Shown piece after piece: positions 25,606 to 32,970 of a DNA stretch of 32,970 nucleotides (position 1 is its first letter; each line of letters starts with the position of its first letter). The position numbers were made by a program, and so were the translations under genes. Under the pieces are notes generated by a model, which saw only the letters and a program-made list of their open reading frames with translations, was not told the DNA's origin and made no database searches. This DNA comes from Candidatus Gastranaerophilales bacterium (lineage in GTDB: Bacteria > Cyanobacteriota > Vampirovibrionia > Gastranaerophilales > Gastranaerophilaceae): contig CALURX010000022.1 in NCBI GenBank assembly GCA_944323265.1, positions 1 through 32,970 on the forward strand. Direction: 5' to 3'.

Positions 25606-26475
25606 ATGGAAGAAGAAAAGGTAATTTCCACCGTTGATAGTCTTACGCCAAGCGCAACCGTACATGAAATAAGCGACAACGTAATGACAGGAAAGGCTGA
25701 TTACAGTAAAACAAAAATGTTTACACTTGCTATAGCAGCAGGTGCATTTATCGCATTTGGTGCCCAGGTATCATTAACAGTAATGACCGGCGATTCTAAT
25801 ATGGGCTGGGGCTTCACAAAACTTATCGGAGCAATGACCTTTGCTACAGGCTTGATGTTAGTTACACTCACAGGAGCGGAGCTATTTACCGGTAATGTTA
25901 TGATGACATTTGCTGTATTAGAAAAGAAAATCAGCCTTATGAAGCTTTTGAGAAGCTGGACAGTAGTTTATATTGCAAACTTTATCGGCTCTATCCTCCT
26001 TGCAGCTCTGGTTTATTTTGCCGGCATGGGGCATAACGGCGGAGACGCTGTTGGAGTAACTGCTATGCAAACCGCTTTTAGTAAAATTAATTTAACCTTT
26101 ACAGAAGCCTTCTTCAGAGGTATTTTATGTAACTGGCTTGTATGCTTAGCAATATTTATGGCATCAACTTCAAAACGTGTTATTGGTAAGATTTTTGCAA
26201 TATTCTTCCCAATAATGACATTCGTTGCATCAGGCTACGAACACAGTGTTGCAAATATGTTCTTTATTCCAAACGGAATATTAATGAAACACTTCCCTGG
26301 AATAGTAGCTGCATCAGGCCTTACTCCTGACCAGCTTGCAACAATGACATGGAAAGGTTTCTTTGTTCACAACTTGATTCCTGTAACTCTTGGGAATATT
26401 GTTGGAGCATTTGTATTTGTAGTTCTGCTCTTCTGGACTGCTTACTTAAGAGAAGAACGCAGACATCACGAATAA
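25606..26475 (+). CDS. Formate/nitrite transporter family channel
   Basis: The 289-residue protein shows the FNT pentameric-channel pattern with six membrane helices. Landmarks are GAFIAFGAQVSL, the first re-entrant region LTGAELFTGNVMM (residues 88-100), RGILCNWLVCLAIFMA, and YEHSVANMFFIPNG carrying the central histidine His213 that protonates the substrate anion. FocA moves formate; relatives move nitrite or hydrosulfide, and sequence alone does not settle which. Formate export would suit a fermenter, but no pyruvate formate-lyase is in view. A strong hairpin terminator follows, so it is probably a single-gene unit. Confidence 0.92.
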   Translation: MEEEKVISTVDSLTPSATVHEISDNVMTGKADYSKTKMFTLAIAAGAFIAFGAQVSLTVMTGDSNMGWGFTKLIGAMTFATGLMLVTLTGAELFTGNVMMTFAVLEKKISLMKLLRSWTVVYIANFIGSILLAALVYFAGMGHNGGDAVGVTAMQTAFSKINLTFTEAFFRGILCNWLVCLAIFMASTSKRVIGKIFAIFFPIMTFVASGYEHSVANMFFIPNGILMKHFPGIVAASGLTPDQLATMTWKGFFVHNLIPVTLGNIVGAFVFVVLLFWTAYLREERRHHE

Positions 26476-26484
26476 TTTAAGTAA

Positions 26485-26526
26485 AAAAAGACCGGCTCTT
26501 ATAATACTTTAAGAGTTGGTCTTTTT
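26485..26526 (+). terminator. Terminator after the formate/nitrite channel gene
   Basis: The arm AAAAAGACCGGCTCTT (26485-26500) pairs with AAGAGTTGGTCTTTTT (26511-26526), with a GT wobble, around a 10-base loop. The T run is part of the second arm. Confidence 0.8.
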
Positions 26527-26551
26527 CTGTTATATATATAAGAATATAGTT

Positions 26552-27772
26552 ATGAAAATGAAGAAGATTTTACCGGCATTAATAGCTTTAATATTTGTAT
26601 TAGCAACCCCAGTATATGCGGCCAAGAATGCGCCTAAAGAAAATAATTTAGAAGAGGTTGTTTTAGAAAATATAGAAGAAGGGGTTGAAGTTCCTCAGGC
26701 CGTTTCTATTACGGAAGAAAAAGCTCCGGAGGATAAAACTTTAAAAGAGAAACTTCAAGATGTCTATCACCTTGAAGTAGATAAGTATGACAAACCAACC
26801 TATCTTCTGGAAAACATTTTAACTCACAAGTTTGATGAAGATTCTATCTGGGACAGAACTCAATTGTGGGCAGGATACAATGGCGATATTGGCTTAAACT
26901 TTTCAGAAGGTGTTGGCACAGAACACACAACTAATCATTATGATATTAACACCATTAATGTAGGTTTTGATGGCTATTTAAAAAATAACAATGCAGATTT
27001 TAGAATAATGTTTAACGTTTCGCCATATTCGGAAAGAAATGTTATTCAAAATCTTTTTGCGGATATGTATATTGCAACCAATAAAATTCCACACCATAGG
27101 ATTATGGTTGGACACACACGTCCTCCTGTTGGTATGGAAGGTGCTTATGGACCGTTTGTACTGCCCTTTTTAGCTCGTTCACAAATATCCAGAAACTTTG
27201 GTACGGTACGTAAATTAGGAGCACGTATTTCTGGGGATTATAGTCTTTTAGGATACGATTTCGGGGTTTATAGTTCTGATACCTATTTTCAGGAATTTTT
27301 CCCGGGCGCAGAATTTATAGGCAGAGTTGATTTAAAACCTCTTGGCAAAACAGACGGTAAATATGGTAAATTGCTTATCGGCGGAAGTATGGACGCCGGT
27401 CACAGGGATAATAACTTTTGCGTAGTCGGTGCTCACATCCAATATGATTATAAAAGATTTATGGCAAATTTTGAATGGGCACAGGCTAACGGATATAACG
27501 GTCCTTCCGGATTTTCAACAGATAAGCATGCAAGCGGTTTCTATGCAACTTTAGGATATATGCTAACTAAAAAACTACAAATAATTGCAAGGTATGATGA
27601 GTTTGATCCAAACAGAGAAATTTCGAATAATAATCAGAGAGAATATACAGTCGGCCTTAACTACTTTATCAAGGGTCAGGGTTTAAGGCTGATATTAAAC
27701 TATGTATTCTGCCAGAACGATGCAGCTAAAGATTCTCACAGAATCATGCTCGGCACACAAATTCTTATCTAA
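26552..27772 (+). CDS. Outer-membrane beta-barrel (porin-like) protein
   Basis: I start this gene at ATG 26552, giving 406 residues, because the signal peptide MKMKKILPALIALIFVLATPVYAA begins there; the frame upstream runs back into the terminator. After an acidic linker (about 30-90), the mature part alternates polar and hydrophobic residues in the manner of barrel strands: WDRTQLWAGYNGDIGLNF, INTINVGFDGYLKN, ADFRIMFNVS, YDFGVYSS, and at the end RLILNYVFCQND and HRIMLGTQILI. The final residue is not aromatic, unlike many porins. It resembles phosphate-selective-porin-like barrels, without a diagnostic motif. No clear ribosome site precedes the ATG. Confidence 0.65.
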   Translation: MKMKKILPALIALIFVLATPVYAAKNAPKENNLEEVVLENIEEGVEVPQAVSITEEKAPEDKTLKEKLQDVYHLEVDKYDKPTYLLENILTHKFDEDSIWDRTQLWAGYNGDIGLNFSEGVGTEHTTNHYDINTINVGFDGYLKNNNADFRIMFNVSPYSERNVIQNLFADMYIATNKIPHHRIMVGHTRPPVGMEGAYGPFVLPFLARSQISRNFGTVRKLGARISGDYSLLGYDFGVYSSDTYFQEFFPGAEFIGRVDLKPLGKTDGKYGKLLIGGSMDAGHRDNNFCVVGAHIQYDYKRFMANFEWAQANGYNGPSGFSTDKHASGFYATLGYMLTKKLQIIARYDEFDPNREISNNNQREYTVGLNYFIKGQGLRLILNYVFCQNDAAKDSHRIMLGTQILI

Positions 27773-27785
27773 TGTTGAAAAATAT

Positions 27786-27825
27786 CGTTTAAACGGTTGA
27801 TAACAAAATCGCCCAATTGTATAAT
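27786..27825 (+). promoter_or_regulatory. Promoter with adjacent palindrome before FlgM-like gene
   Basis: TTGATA (27797-27802), exactly 17 bases, and TATAAT (27820-27825) form a near-consensus promoter. The palindrome CGTTTAAACG (27786-27795) abuts the -35 box and could be a regulator site. The likely operon downstream is the FlgM-like, TPR and YkgJ-type genes. Confidence 0.7.
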
Positions 27826-27860
27826 AATAAAAGAAAAATAATTGGGGAGATTAGGGTCTC

Positions 27861-28208
27861 ATGTTCAACAACATTAATGATAGCGGGAATACTTTTTACA
27901 ACTCTCAATTGAACAATGCGAGTAATGTTATCAACCTTGCATCAATCAGGGCTAACCTTCAAAAAAATGGTTATACCACAAGTCCTTATATTGATAAAAC
28001 AGAAATTTCCTCAAATGCAATGGAATTGTTCCAAAAAGACCTTGATATAAATAAGTTTACAAAAATTGCGACAAGTGATCCTGAAGATACCTCACATCTA
28101 GAGAAGATGAAAGAACTCTTTAATGACGGAGTTATAGATGTTTACGAGGATGATGTTTTATCAAATCTTGTAACAAATTCTAAACTTTGGGATGATTTAG
28201 AGCTGTAA
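27861..28208 (+). CDS. Small acidic protein, FlgM-like
   Basis: A 115-residue soluble protein. The second half resembles the anti-sigma-28 factor FlgM: TEISSNAMELFQ matches the FlgM segment with T-L-S-x-x-A-x-x-L, and HLEKMKELFNDGVIDVYEDDVLSNLVTNSKLWDDL matches the final helices (V-x-x-I-K-x-x-I-x-x-G-x-Y-x-V-D-x-x-x-I-A). FlgM holds the flagellar sigma factor until the hook is built. A flagellin gene is in the same window, but no sigma-28 or flagellar gene is adjacent. The N-terminal 40 residues are Asn-rich and look disordered, which also suits FlgM. The match is by eye and weak. Confidence 0.6.
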   Translation: MFNNINDSGNTFYNSQLNNASNVINLASIRANLQKNGYTTSPYIDKTEISSNAMELFQKDLDINKFTKIATSDPEDTSHLEKMKELFNDGVIDVYEDDVLSNLVTNSKLWDDLEL

Positions 28209-28226
28209 ATGTGGTAAAATACAGCC

Positions 28227-29408
28227 ATGGTATCGTCTGATTATTATATTCAAGATAATTCTGATTTAGAAAATAAAAAGCTTGAAGCTGCTAAAAATCA
28301 TTACAGCAAAGGCAAATACAATGAAGCATTAAACCTCTATTTAGGCATGCTCAACATGAGCACCTCATACAAGCTTTATTATGAAATCGGAAGATGCTAT
28401 TACAAACTTAATAACCTTTTGGCAGCAGAAGAATATTTCAAAAAATCAATCGGTCTAGAGAACTTTAAGAACTCTTCTTATCTTTATCTTGGAAATCTCT
28501 TCTTTAAGCGAAAGGATTTGCAAAATGCCATTGAAAACTGGGCTCACTACTATGCTTATAAACCTGATGATGAGGCTGTTTGTCTTAATCTTGCAACCTC
28601 ATATTTTACAAAGGGCATGAAGTTTCAAGCATTCTTTTACTATGATAAATACTTAAAATACGCAAAAGACAGAGGGAATTCTTACAACACAATCAAATTA
28701 AGTATTGATAAATGCAAAAGTACAGCATTAGAGTTTATGCAAAGAGGACAAATAGCACTTAATATGGCTAACAATAAGGGTGCGATTGAATACCTTGAAT
28801 TTGCAGAAAAGAATGCGCCTACAAATTTTGATATAAATTACCTTCTTGGAAGGACATATCTTAATGAAAATGATTCAATGCACGCAATGATATACCTTAA
28901 ACAAGCGTATTGCATAGATAACAAATCTCTGGATGTTCTGCATAAGCTTGCTTCAGTATTTATTAATCTTGGAGATTACACAGCAGCATATTGTACTTTA
29001 AGACGTATAGCACCGCTTGTATTAAATAAACAGTCCGAATACTTAAGGGCTATGAAAACAATACAGGAGCTTGATGCTTCCTTTGATGATTTCAGTTATA
29101 AAGGGCATAAAGAATGGGCAGATAAGTATTACGATAACAATAATTACCACCTGGCATTAATGGAATACGAAAACTGCTTGATATTAAATAATAAACTTGA
29201 AGAAAAGCTTGGAGAACGTATTGCAACTTTAAAATCTTTTCTCAACCCAGAAGAAAGAATAATTAATACCTGCCTGCAGAAAGGTCGAATATTCTATTCT
29301 AAAGGAGATTTTTCAACGGCAAAGAAATATTTTTCCAAAATCCTTCTGTTTTCTGATGAAAATTCTCCGGAATACAAATTAGCAAAATCACGAGTTTCTG
29401 ATGCTTAA
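28227..29408 (+). CDS. Tetratricopeptide repeat protein
   Basis: The 393-residue protein consists of TPR-like helix pairs: KNHYSKGKYNEALNLYLGML, YKLYYEIGRCYYKLNNLLAA, SSYLYLGNLFFKRKDLQNA, FDINYLLGRTYLNENDSMHA, and a final unit GRIFYSKGDFSTAKKYFSKI. It has no signal peptide. It lies 18 bases after the FlgM-like gene and overlaps the YkgJ-type gene by 8 bases, so the three are probably co-expressed. The ATG has only a poor ribosome site; TAAAAT ends 6 bases upstream, so an internal start is conceivable. Partners unknown. Confidence 0.8.
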   Translation: MVSSDYYIQDNSDLENKKLEAAKNHYSKGKYNEALNLYLGMLNMSTSYKLYYEIGRCYYKLNNLLAAEEYFKKSIGLENFKNSSYLYLGNLFFKRKDLQNAIENWAHYYAYKPDDEAVCLNLATSYFTKGMKFQAFFYYDKYLKYAKDRGNSYNTIKLSIDKCKSTALEFMQRGQIALNMANNKGAIEYLEFAEKNAPTNFDINYLLGRTYLNENDSMHAMIYLKQAYCIDNKSLDVLHKLASVFINLGDYTAAYCTLRRIAPLVLNKQSEYLRAMKTIQELDASFDDFSYKGHKEWADKYYDNNNYHLALMEYENCLILNNKLEEKLGERIATLKSFLNPEERIINTCLQKGRIFYSKGDFSTAKKYFSKILLFSDENSPEYKLAKSRVSDA

Positions 29409-29814
29409 AAAAATAAAAAAATTTATTTACCTTTATATTTTACGCAGAAAATACTACAGGGTAGGATCTTGTAATGCCTGCGGCAGGTGCTGCCAAAAGA
29501 TTTACGTAAAACATAAAAACGTAATCCAGACAGAAGAAGAATTTAAAAAATTGCAAAAACTCCATCCATTTTATACTTACCTAAAAATAGTAGACAAGGA
29601 TGAGACAGGTCTCGTTTTTGAGTGCATGAACCTTGATAAAGAAACCAATAAATGCAAGATTCATAAAAAGCGTCCGGGGATATGCCGGCGTTATCCTCAA
29701 GAAGAGTTATTTATGATGGGCGGCACGCTGGCAGAAGGATGCGGCTACCGCCTTGAACCTATCGTAAGCTTTGAAGAGGTTTTTGAAAAAATAAGCAAAA
29801 AAAAAGGCGGCTAA
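29401..29814 (+). CDS. YkgJ-family cysteine-cluster protein
   Basis: The 137-residue protein has the cysteine pattern of the YkgJ/UPF0153 family, thought to bind zinc or an iron-sulfur cluster: CNACGRCCQKI near residues 22-32, then CMNLDKETNKCKIHKKRPGICRRYP (residues about 78-102) and CGY near 120. The biochemical role is unknown; some relatives are linked to protein or lipid modification. The N-terminus is basic. The start overlaps the preceding TPR gene. Its last codons (a run of AAA followed by GGC GGC TAA) form one arm of the minus-strand terminator of the neighbouring remnant. Confidence 0.85.
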   Translation: MLKKIKKFIYLYILRRKYYRVGSCNACGRCCQKIYVKHKNVIQTEEEFKKLQKLHPFYTYLKIVDKDETGLVFECMNLDKETNKCKIHKKRPGICRRYPQEELFMMGGTLAEGCGYRLEPIVSFEEVFEKISKKKGG

Positions 29815-29823
29815 GCAACCGCC
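29797..29823 (-). terminator. Terminator on the minus strand inside the YkgJ gene end
   Basis: On the minus strand, GGCGG (29819-29823) and CCGCC (29806-29810) enclose TTGCTTAG, followed by a run of nine T. It ends transcription coming from the fibre-gene remnant, and it overlaps the last 18 bases of the YkgJ coding region. Confidence 0.8.
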
Positions 29824-29849
29824 CTAGAAAGGATAGCCGAAGTGAGCGG

Positions 29850-30555
29850 CTAAGATTGTTTTTCAAGCTCTGAAACTCTATTTCGAAGCTCCTCTATTGC
29901 TTTTTGTTGTTCTTCAATCAACTTTTGCTGAGCCTTTATTGTTTCATCCTGCTCTTTATTTTTTGTTTTTACACTTACGATATCTTCTATATTTGTTTTA
30001 GCCTGCAAAGATAATGTCTCTATTTTGTTATCGAGTTCTTTTACGGCATTTATTACTGCATAGAACATTTCATCCCATCTAATACTCAAATAACCATCTT
30101 CATCCAATTTTACCGCATCAGGGAATACTTTTTGTAAATCCTGTGCTATTACACCAACTTGAGGTCTTTTTGTCTTATCATCCTTGAATGTATAGTTATA
30201 AAAATCAAGTTTTTTGAGCGCTTCAAGTCCTAAAGTATATTTTTCTCCAATATTTTTCAAACGTTTATCAGACTTCTTCCAGATAGAATAGTATATTTTC
30301 CCGCGAACTGTTACAGAACTATACCAGTTGATACGCACCTAAAGCCGTCGCACCTGTCACACCGGATGAGTTTGCATCAGCATAATTCCTTAGAGCAACA
30401 CCATTTGCTCTAGCAGAGGAATCTGCACCTATACTTACGGCACTATTACCATACGCGTTAGCCTCTCCTACGATTGCGATAGAACGAAGAAATGTATTCG
30501 TATTTAAACCTATTGCAATTGTATTGTCGTCCTTCGCCTGTGCATTGTTTCCAAA
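29850..30555 (-). pseudogene. Truncated, frameshifted YadA-head/S74 fibre gene
   Basis: Two overlapping minus-strand frames make one broken gene. The upstream part (30555 to 30319) encodes YadA/trimeric-autotransporter head repeats (NTIAIGLNTNTF, SAVSIGADSSARANG, GATALGAY). A one-base frame change near 30335 joins it to the downstream part (to 29850): WYSSVTVRGKIYYSIW, then the S74 intramolecular chaperone domain with SDKRLKNI (self-cleavage Ser) and PQVGVIAQDLQKVFPDAV, and a C-terminal coiled coil. Such domains trim themselves off tail fibres and surface adhesins. The 5' end is missing: coding sequence starts right at the HU terminator with no promoter, signal peptide or credible start. Sequencing error could explain the frameshift but not the truncation. 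Confidence 0.75.
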
Positions 30556-30589
30556 AAAAGAGAAGGTTTTATACAAAACCTTCTCTTTT
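30553..30589 (-). terminator. HU gene terminator
   Basis: AGAGAAGGTTTT (minus strand, from 30586) pairs perfectly with AAAACCTTCTCT (to 30559) around a 4-base loop, with A and T runs on both sides. It lies 16 bases beyond the HU stop codon and directly abuts the fibre-gene remnant. Confidence 0.9.
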
Positions 30590-30605
30590 AAAAATCTTTC
30601 AAAAA

Positions 30606-30878
30606 CTATTTCACAAGTTCTTTGAAGTTTTTACCAGCAGAGAATGCCGGAACTGTTTTAGCAGCAATTTTTAATTCTTTACCAGTTTGAGGGTTTCTGC
30701 CGATTCTAGCAGCTCTCTTGCGAGCTTCCCAAGTACCGAAACCTACTAAAGTTACTTTTTTGCCTTTAGCAACTGTCTTTTGGATAATTTCTAATGTTGC
30801 TGATAAAACATCAGATGAAACTTTTTGAGACAATTTTGTCTTTTTTGAAATTTCTTTGACCAATTCTTCTTTGTTCAT
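30606..30878 (-). CDS. HU-type DNA-binding protein
   Basis: The 90-residue histone-like protein starts at ATG 30878, with AGGAG 7 bases upstream; the frame continues upstream but without support. Sequence features are those of HU: MNKEELVKEISKKTKLSQK, VTLVGFGTWEARKRAARIGRNPQTGKEL (the beta arm with RNPQTG that enters the DNA minor groove) and VPAFSAGKNFKELV. It dimerises, bends DNA and compacts the nucleoid. Its promoter and terminator are both visible, so it is a single-gene unit. IHF-type function is less likely given the HU-like arm. Confidence 0.95.
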   Translation of the reverse strand: MNKEELVKEISKKTKLSQKVSSDVLSATLEIIQKTVAKGKKVTLVGFGTWEARKRAARIGRNPQTGKELKIAAKTVPAFSAGKNFKELVK

Positions 30879-30948
30879 GATAAATCTCCTATACACTATT
30901 ACTCTCTTATGTGCGTTATTATTGACCTTTGCGCACATTGTACCTCTT

Positions 30949-30976
30949 ATTATACACATTGTTCAGATTTTTGCAA
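30949..30976 (-). promoter_or_regulatory. Promoter of the HU gene
   Basis: Minus-strand TTGCAA (30971-30976), 16 bases, then a perfect TATAAT (30949-30954) with TG upstream. It gives an mRNA leader of about 65 bases. Confidence 0.65.
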
Positions 30977-31054
30977 TAGGGTAAATATAAATTTGGCCTA
31001 AAATTTACATTATAAGCGGAATTTCTGCTATTTATTTACAAAATTTCATAAAAC

Positions 31055-31082
31055 TTTACATTTGCCCTTCTTAGGCTATAAT
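31055..31082 (+). promoter_or_regulatory. Promoter of the alcohol dehydrogenase gene
   Basis: TTTACA (31055-31060), 16 bases, then a perfect TATAAT (31077-31082). AAGGAGAG lies 5 bases before the ATG at 31115. Confidence 0.65.
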
Positions 31083-31114
31083 ATAGTTGTAGTGTTTAAG
31101 AAAGGAGAGTTCTT

Positions 31115-32302
31115 ATGTGGGAAAAAGATATTAATATCCATGAAGTACGCGAAATTAGAACCAGAACTTCTGTTTATTTTGGCTGCGGAGCTATTAATAA
31201 AATGGAAGATATCGCAAAAGACTTTAAGGCAAAAGGTTTGGATAAAGTTATTGTTATGAGCGGAAGAAATGCTTACAAAGCAACAGGAGCATGGGATGTT
31301 GTAGAAAAAGCGCTAAAAAATAACGGAATAGCTTATGTAAACTACGACGGAGTAACTCCAAACCCTACAACTATTGCTGTTAATGAGGCTGCAAAAATCG
31401 CAAAAGATTTTGGCGCGAAAGCTGTTATAGCTATTGGCGGCGGCTCTCCTACAGATGCGGGAAAATCAGTCGCTATTTTGTTAAAATATCCTGATAAAAC
31501 TGCAAATGATATTTATGAATTCAAATTTACACCGTCAGAGGCTACGCCTATTGTGGCAATTAACCTAACTCATGGTACAGGTACCGAAACAAACAGATTT
31601 GCTGTTGTAACAATTCCTGAAAAAGAATACAAACCGGCAATTGCTTATGATTGTATCTATCCAATGTATGCAATTGATGATCCGGCTTTGATGGTAAAAT
31701 TATCACCAAAACAAACGAGATACGTTTCTATTGATGCGGTTAACCACGTTGTAGAAGCTGCTACATCAAAGGTGGCATCACCTTATGCAGTAACTTTAGC
31801 AAGGGAAGTTATAACTCTTGTTGCGAGATATCTTCCAAAAGCAATTGAAAATCCGGAAGATTTAGAAGCAAGGTATTATTTGGCTTATGCAGCTATGATG
31901 GGCGGTGTATGCTTCGATAACGGACTGCTTCATTACACGCATGCTCTTGAACATCCTCTGAGTGCGGTTAAACCTGAATTGGCACACGGACTCGGGCTTG
32001 CAATGCTGCTTCCTGCCGTTGTTAAGAATATTTTCGATGCTAAAGCAGAAACCTTAAAATACATTCTTGAGCCGATTGCCGGTGTTGTTAATACGGCAGA
32101 AGACGCTTCCAAAGGAGTTTATGAATGGTTGAAATCTGTTGGAGTACCTTCAAAACTTAAAGATGAAGGATTTGCTGAAACGGATATTCCTAACCTTGTA
32201 AACCTTGCATTTACAACTCCATCTCTGGACGGCTTGCTCGCAATAGCTCCTACAGAGGCAACAAAAGACGCTGTAGAAGAAATCTATAGAAATTCTTTAT
32301 AG
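31115..32302 (+). CDS. Iron-containing alcohol dehydrogenase
   Basis: The 395-residue enzyme belongs to the group III (Fe-dependent) dehydrogenases, which interconvert alcohols and aldehydes or ketones with NAD(P). The nucleotide loop is AIGGGSPTDAGKS (108-118), and THGTGTETNRFAV follows. Metal ligands appear as Asp207 and His211 (IDAVNHVVEA), His276 (HYTHALEHPL) and His291 (LAHGLGLAMLLP), the usual Asp-His-His-His set. The exact substrate cannot be read from sequence; a fermentative role is likely. The gene has its own promoter and a strong terminator. The MarR regulator directly downstream is a candidate controller, but this is inference from position. Confidence 0.92.
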   Translation: MWEKDINIHEVREIRTRTSVYFGCGAINKMEDIAKDFKAKGLDKVIVMSGRNAYKATGAWDVVEKALKNNGIAYVNYDGVTPNPTTIAVNEAAKIAKDFGAKAVIAIGGGSPTDAGKSVAILLKYPDKTANDIYEFKFTPSEATPIVAINLTHGTGTETNRFAVVTIPEKEYKPAIAYDCIYPMYAIDDPALMVKLSPKQTRYVSIDAVNHVVEAATSKVASPYAVTLAREVITLVARYLPKAIENPEDLEARYYLAYAAMMGGVCFDNGLLHYTHALEHPLSAVKPELAHGLGLAMLLPAVVKNIFDAKAETLKYILEPIAGVVNTAEDASKGVYEWLKSVGVPSKLKDEGFAETDIPNLVNLAFTTPSLDGLLAIAPTEATKDAVEEIYRNSL

Positions 32303-32320
32303 AAATTTGTTGTACAAAAT

Positions 32321-32352
32321 AAAACTCCTGTGACTTGCGTTGCAGGAGTTTT
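32321..32352 (+). terminator. Terminator of the alcohol dehydrogenase gene
   Basis: AAAACTCCTG (32321-32330) pairs perfectly with CAGGAGTTTT (32343-32352) around a 12-base loop. Confidence 0.88.
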
Positions 32353-32363
32353 ATTAATATAAT
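32335..32363 (+). promoter_or_regulatory. Promoter of the MarR gene, leaderless candidate
   Basis: TTGCGT (32335-32340), exactly 17 bases, then a perfect TATAAT (32358-32363). The ATG at 32370 follows after 6 bases and has no ribosome site. The -35 box sits in the loop of the preceding gene's terminator. Confidence 0.5.
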
Positions 32364-32369
32364 TGTCTT

Positions 32370-32837
32370 ATGGGGAGAAAGTATTTTTATGTTGACAGCC
32401 CGCTTTATAAGCTAGAAAGTACTGCCAGGGCCTGTGAAAGACATTTTACACAAATTTTTAAAAACAATTTTTCAAATCTTGGGGTCACACAAGGGGAATT
32501 CTGTTTAATGGATACCGTTGTGAGATCGCCGGAAATTTCGCAAATCGAACTTGCAAGACTGTTGTTTAAAGGAAGAGCACACATCACATTAATGCTAAAT
32601 TCCCTTGAGAAAAAAGGACTTATAACACGTATAGATGAAAATAAAAACAACAGGAGAATCAGACAAACAATTTTAACAAAACAAGGTGCCGCTATACATA
32701 AAACAATAAGCGACGGTATAAGTAAAAAATTTGAAAAAACTCGCTTCTTTCTACAAAGCCGCGATAAAGAATTTTTAAAATTTTTGGACGAAATTAGAGA
32801 TATTATTACAGAAGGAGCAGATGTAGACTTTGATTAA
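32370..32837 (+). CDS. MarR-family transcriptional regulator
   Basis: The 155-residue protein has the MarR winged-helix layout. An N-terminal dimer helix includes YKLESTARACERHFTQIF. The DNA-binding region is GVTQGEFCLMDTVVRSPEISQIELARLLFKGRAHITLMLNSLEKKGLI, and the wing is TRIDENKNNRRIRQTILTKQG with the basic tip. A C-terminal dimer helix follows. MarR proteins usually repress nearby genes and release DNA on binding a small phenolic or other ligand. The likely target is its own promoter or the dehydrogenase upstream. The start has no ribosome site and the -10 box is very close, so the mRNA may be leaderless. Confidence 0.9.
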   Translation: MGRKYFYVDSPLYKLESTARACERHFTQIFKNNFSNLGVTQGEFCLMDTVVRSPEISQIELARLLFKGRAHITLMLNSLEKKGLITRIDENKNNRRIRQTILTKQGAAIHKTISDGISKKFEKTRFFLQSRDKEFLKFLDEIRDIITEGADVDFD

Positions 32838-32897
32838 ATTTGTGATATATTAAAAGAGCGGGGGTAAATACTAACCTCGGACGTTATAAATTAAAAA

Positions 32898-32970
32898 GGG
32901 CGTTTGGCGCAGTTGGTAGCGCATCTGAACGACATTCAGAGGGTCACAAGTTCGAGTCTTGTAACGCCCA
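32898..32970 (+). tRNA. tRNA-Val (anticodon GAC)
   Basis: A full 73-nt cloverleaf ends at the window edge: acceptor GGGCGTT/AACGCCC, D arm GCGC-AGTTGGTA-GCGC, anticodon stem TCTGA/TCAGA with loop ACGACAT, and T arm ACAAG-TTCGAGT-CTTGT. The anticodon reads GAC (valine). Position 33 is C where almost all tRNAs have U. The window ends at the discriminator base, so I cannot tell whether CCA is encoded. Confidence 0.82.

Overview
The window is AT-rich (roughly one third G+C by eye) chromosomal DNA with bacterial gene structure. It suggests a Gram-negative-type, non-photosynthetic gut bacterium of the cyanobacterial sister lineage (Vampirovibrionia/Melainabacteria, most like Candidatus Gastranaerophilales). 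This placement is an inference. The clues are an envelope that needs KDO (kdsC), an outer-membrane-type barrel protein, a flagellin, a possible Tic20-like membrane protein, tRNA-Ser without encoded CCA, and several lineage-style proteins carrying a short N-terminal Phe-Lys motif. A database search would be needed to confirm it.

Layout. 1-665: a decayed region with a frameshifted nitroreductase start and a directly repeated terminator plus tRNA-Ser tail. 666-5315 (minus): one transcription unit cysS - spoIID-like - murJ - tRNA-Ser - terminator, with overlapping genes. 5370-7223 (minus): a large unknown membrane protein with an internal duplication. 7364-7900: kdsC. 8249-10198: a flagellin whose variable region is replaced by a GLUG-repeat beta-helix-like insert. 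10633-12730 (plus): ArsB/NhaD-type transporter and uridine phosphorylase. 12717-14348 (minus): queE and a DnaJ-like co-chaperone. 14458-15736 (plus): periplasmic thioredoxin-like protein and rfbA. 15733-16494 (minus): a candidate calpain-like cysteine peptidase. 16581-18886 (plus): rpiB - rsfS - TPR protein - small membrane protein, tightly coupled. 18977-21368 (plus): groES and groEL, separated by a small element with a four-helix-bundle (23S rRNA intervening-sequence type) gene between inverted heptamer arrays. 21712-23547 (minus): glycosyltransferase. 23592-25335 (plus): a promoter, a 24-codon leader ORF, an attenuator-like pair of alternative hairpins, and a second unknown membrane protein related in layout to the one at 5370. 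25606-27772 (plus): formate/nitrite-type channel and a barrel protein. 27861-29814 (plus): FlgM-like protein, TPR protein, YkgJ-type cysteine-cluster protein. 29850-30555 (minus): remnant of a YadA-head/S74 fibre gene, next to the HU gene (30606-30878). 31115-32837 (plus): iron alcohol dehydrogenase and a MarR regulator. 32898-32970: tRNA-Val.

Most of the window is housekeeping. The parts that stand out are the IVS-like element inside groESL, the GLUG flagellin, the putative ribosome-mediated attenuator before an unknown gene, the duplicated-module membrane family, a set of promoters whose -10 box lies 6 nt from the start codon (leaderless candidates), and the duplicated tRNA-Ser end. No CRISPR array, rRNA or transposase was seen.
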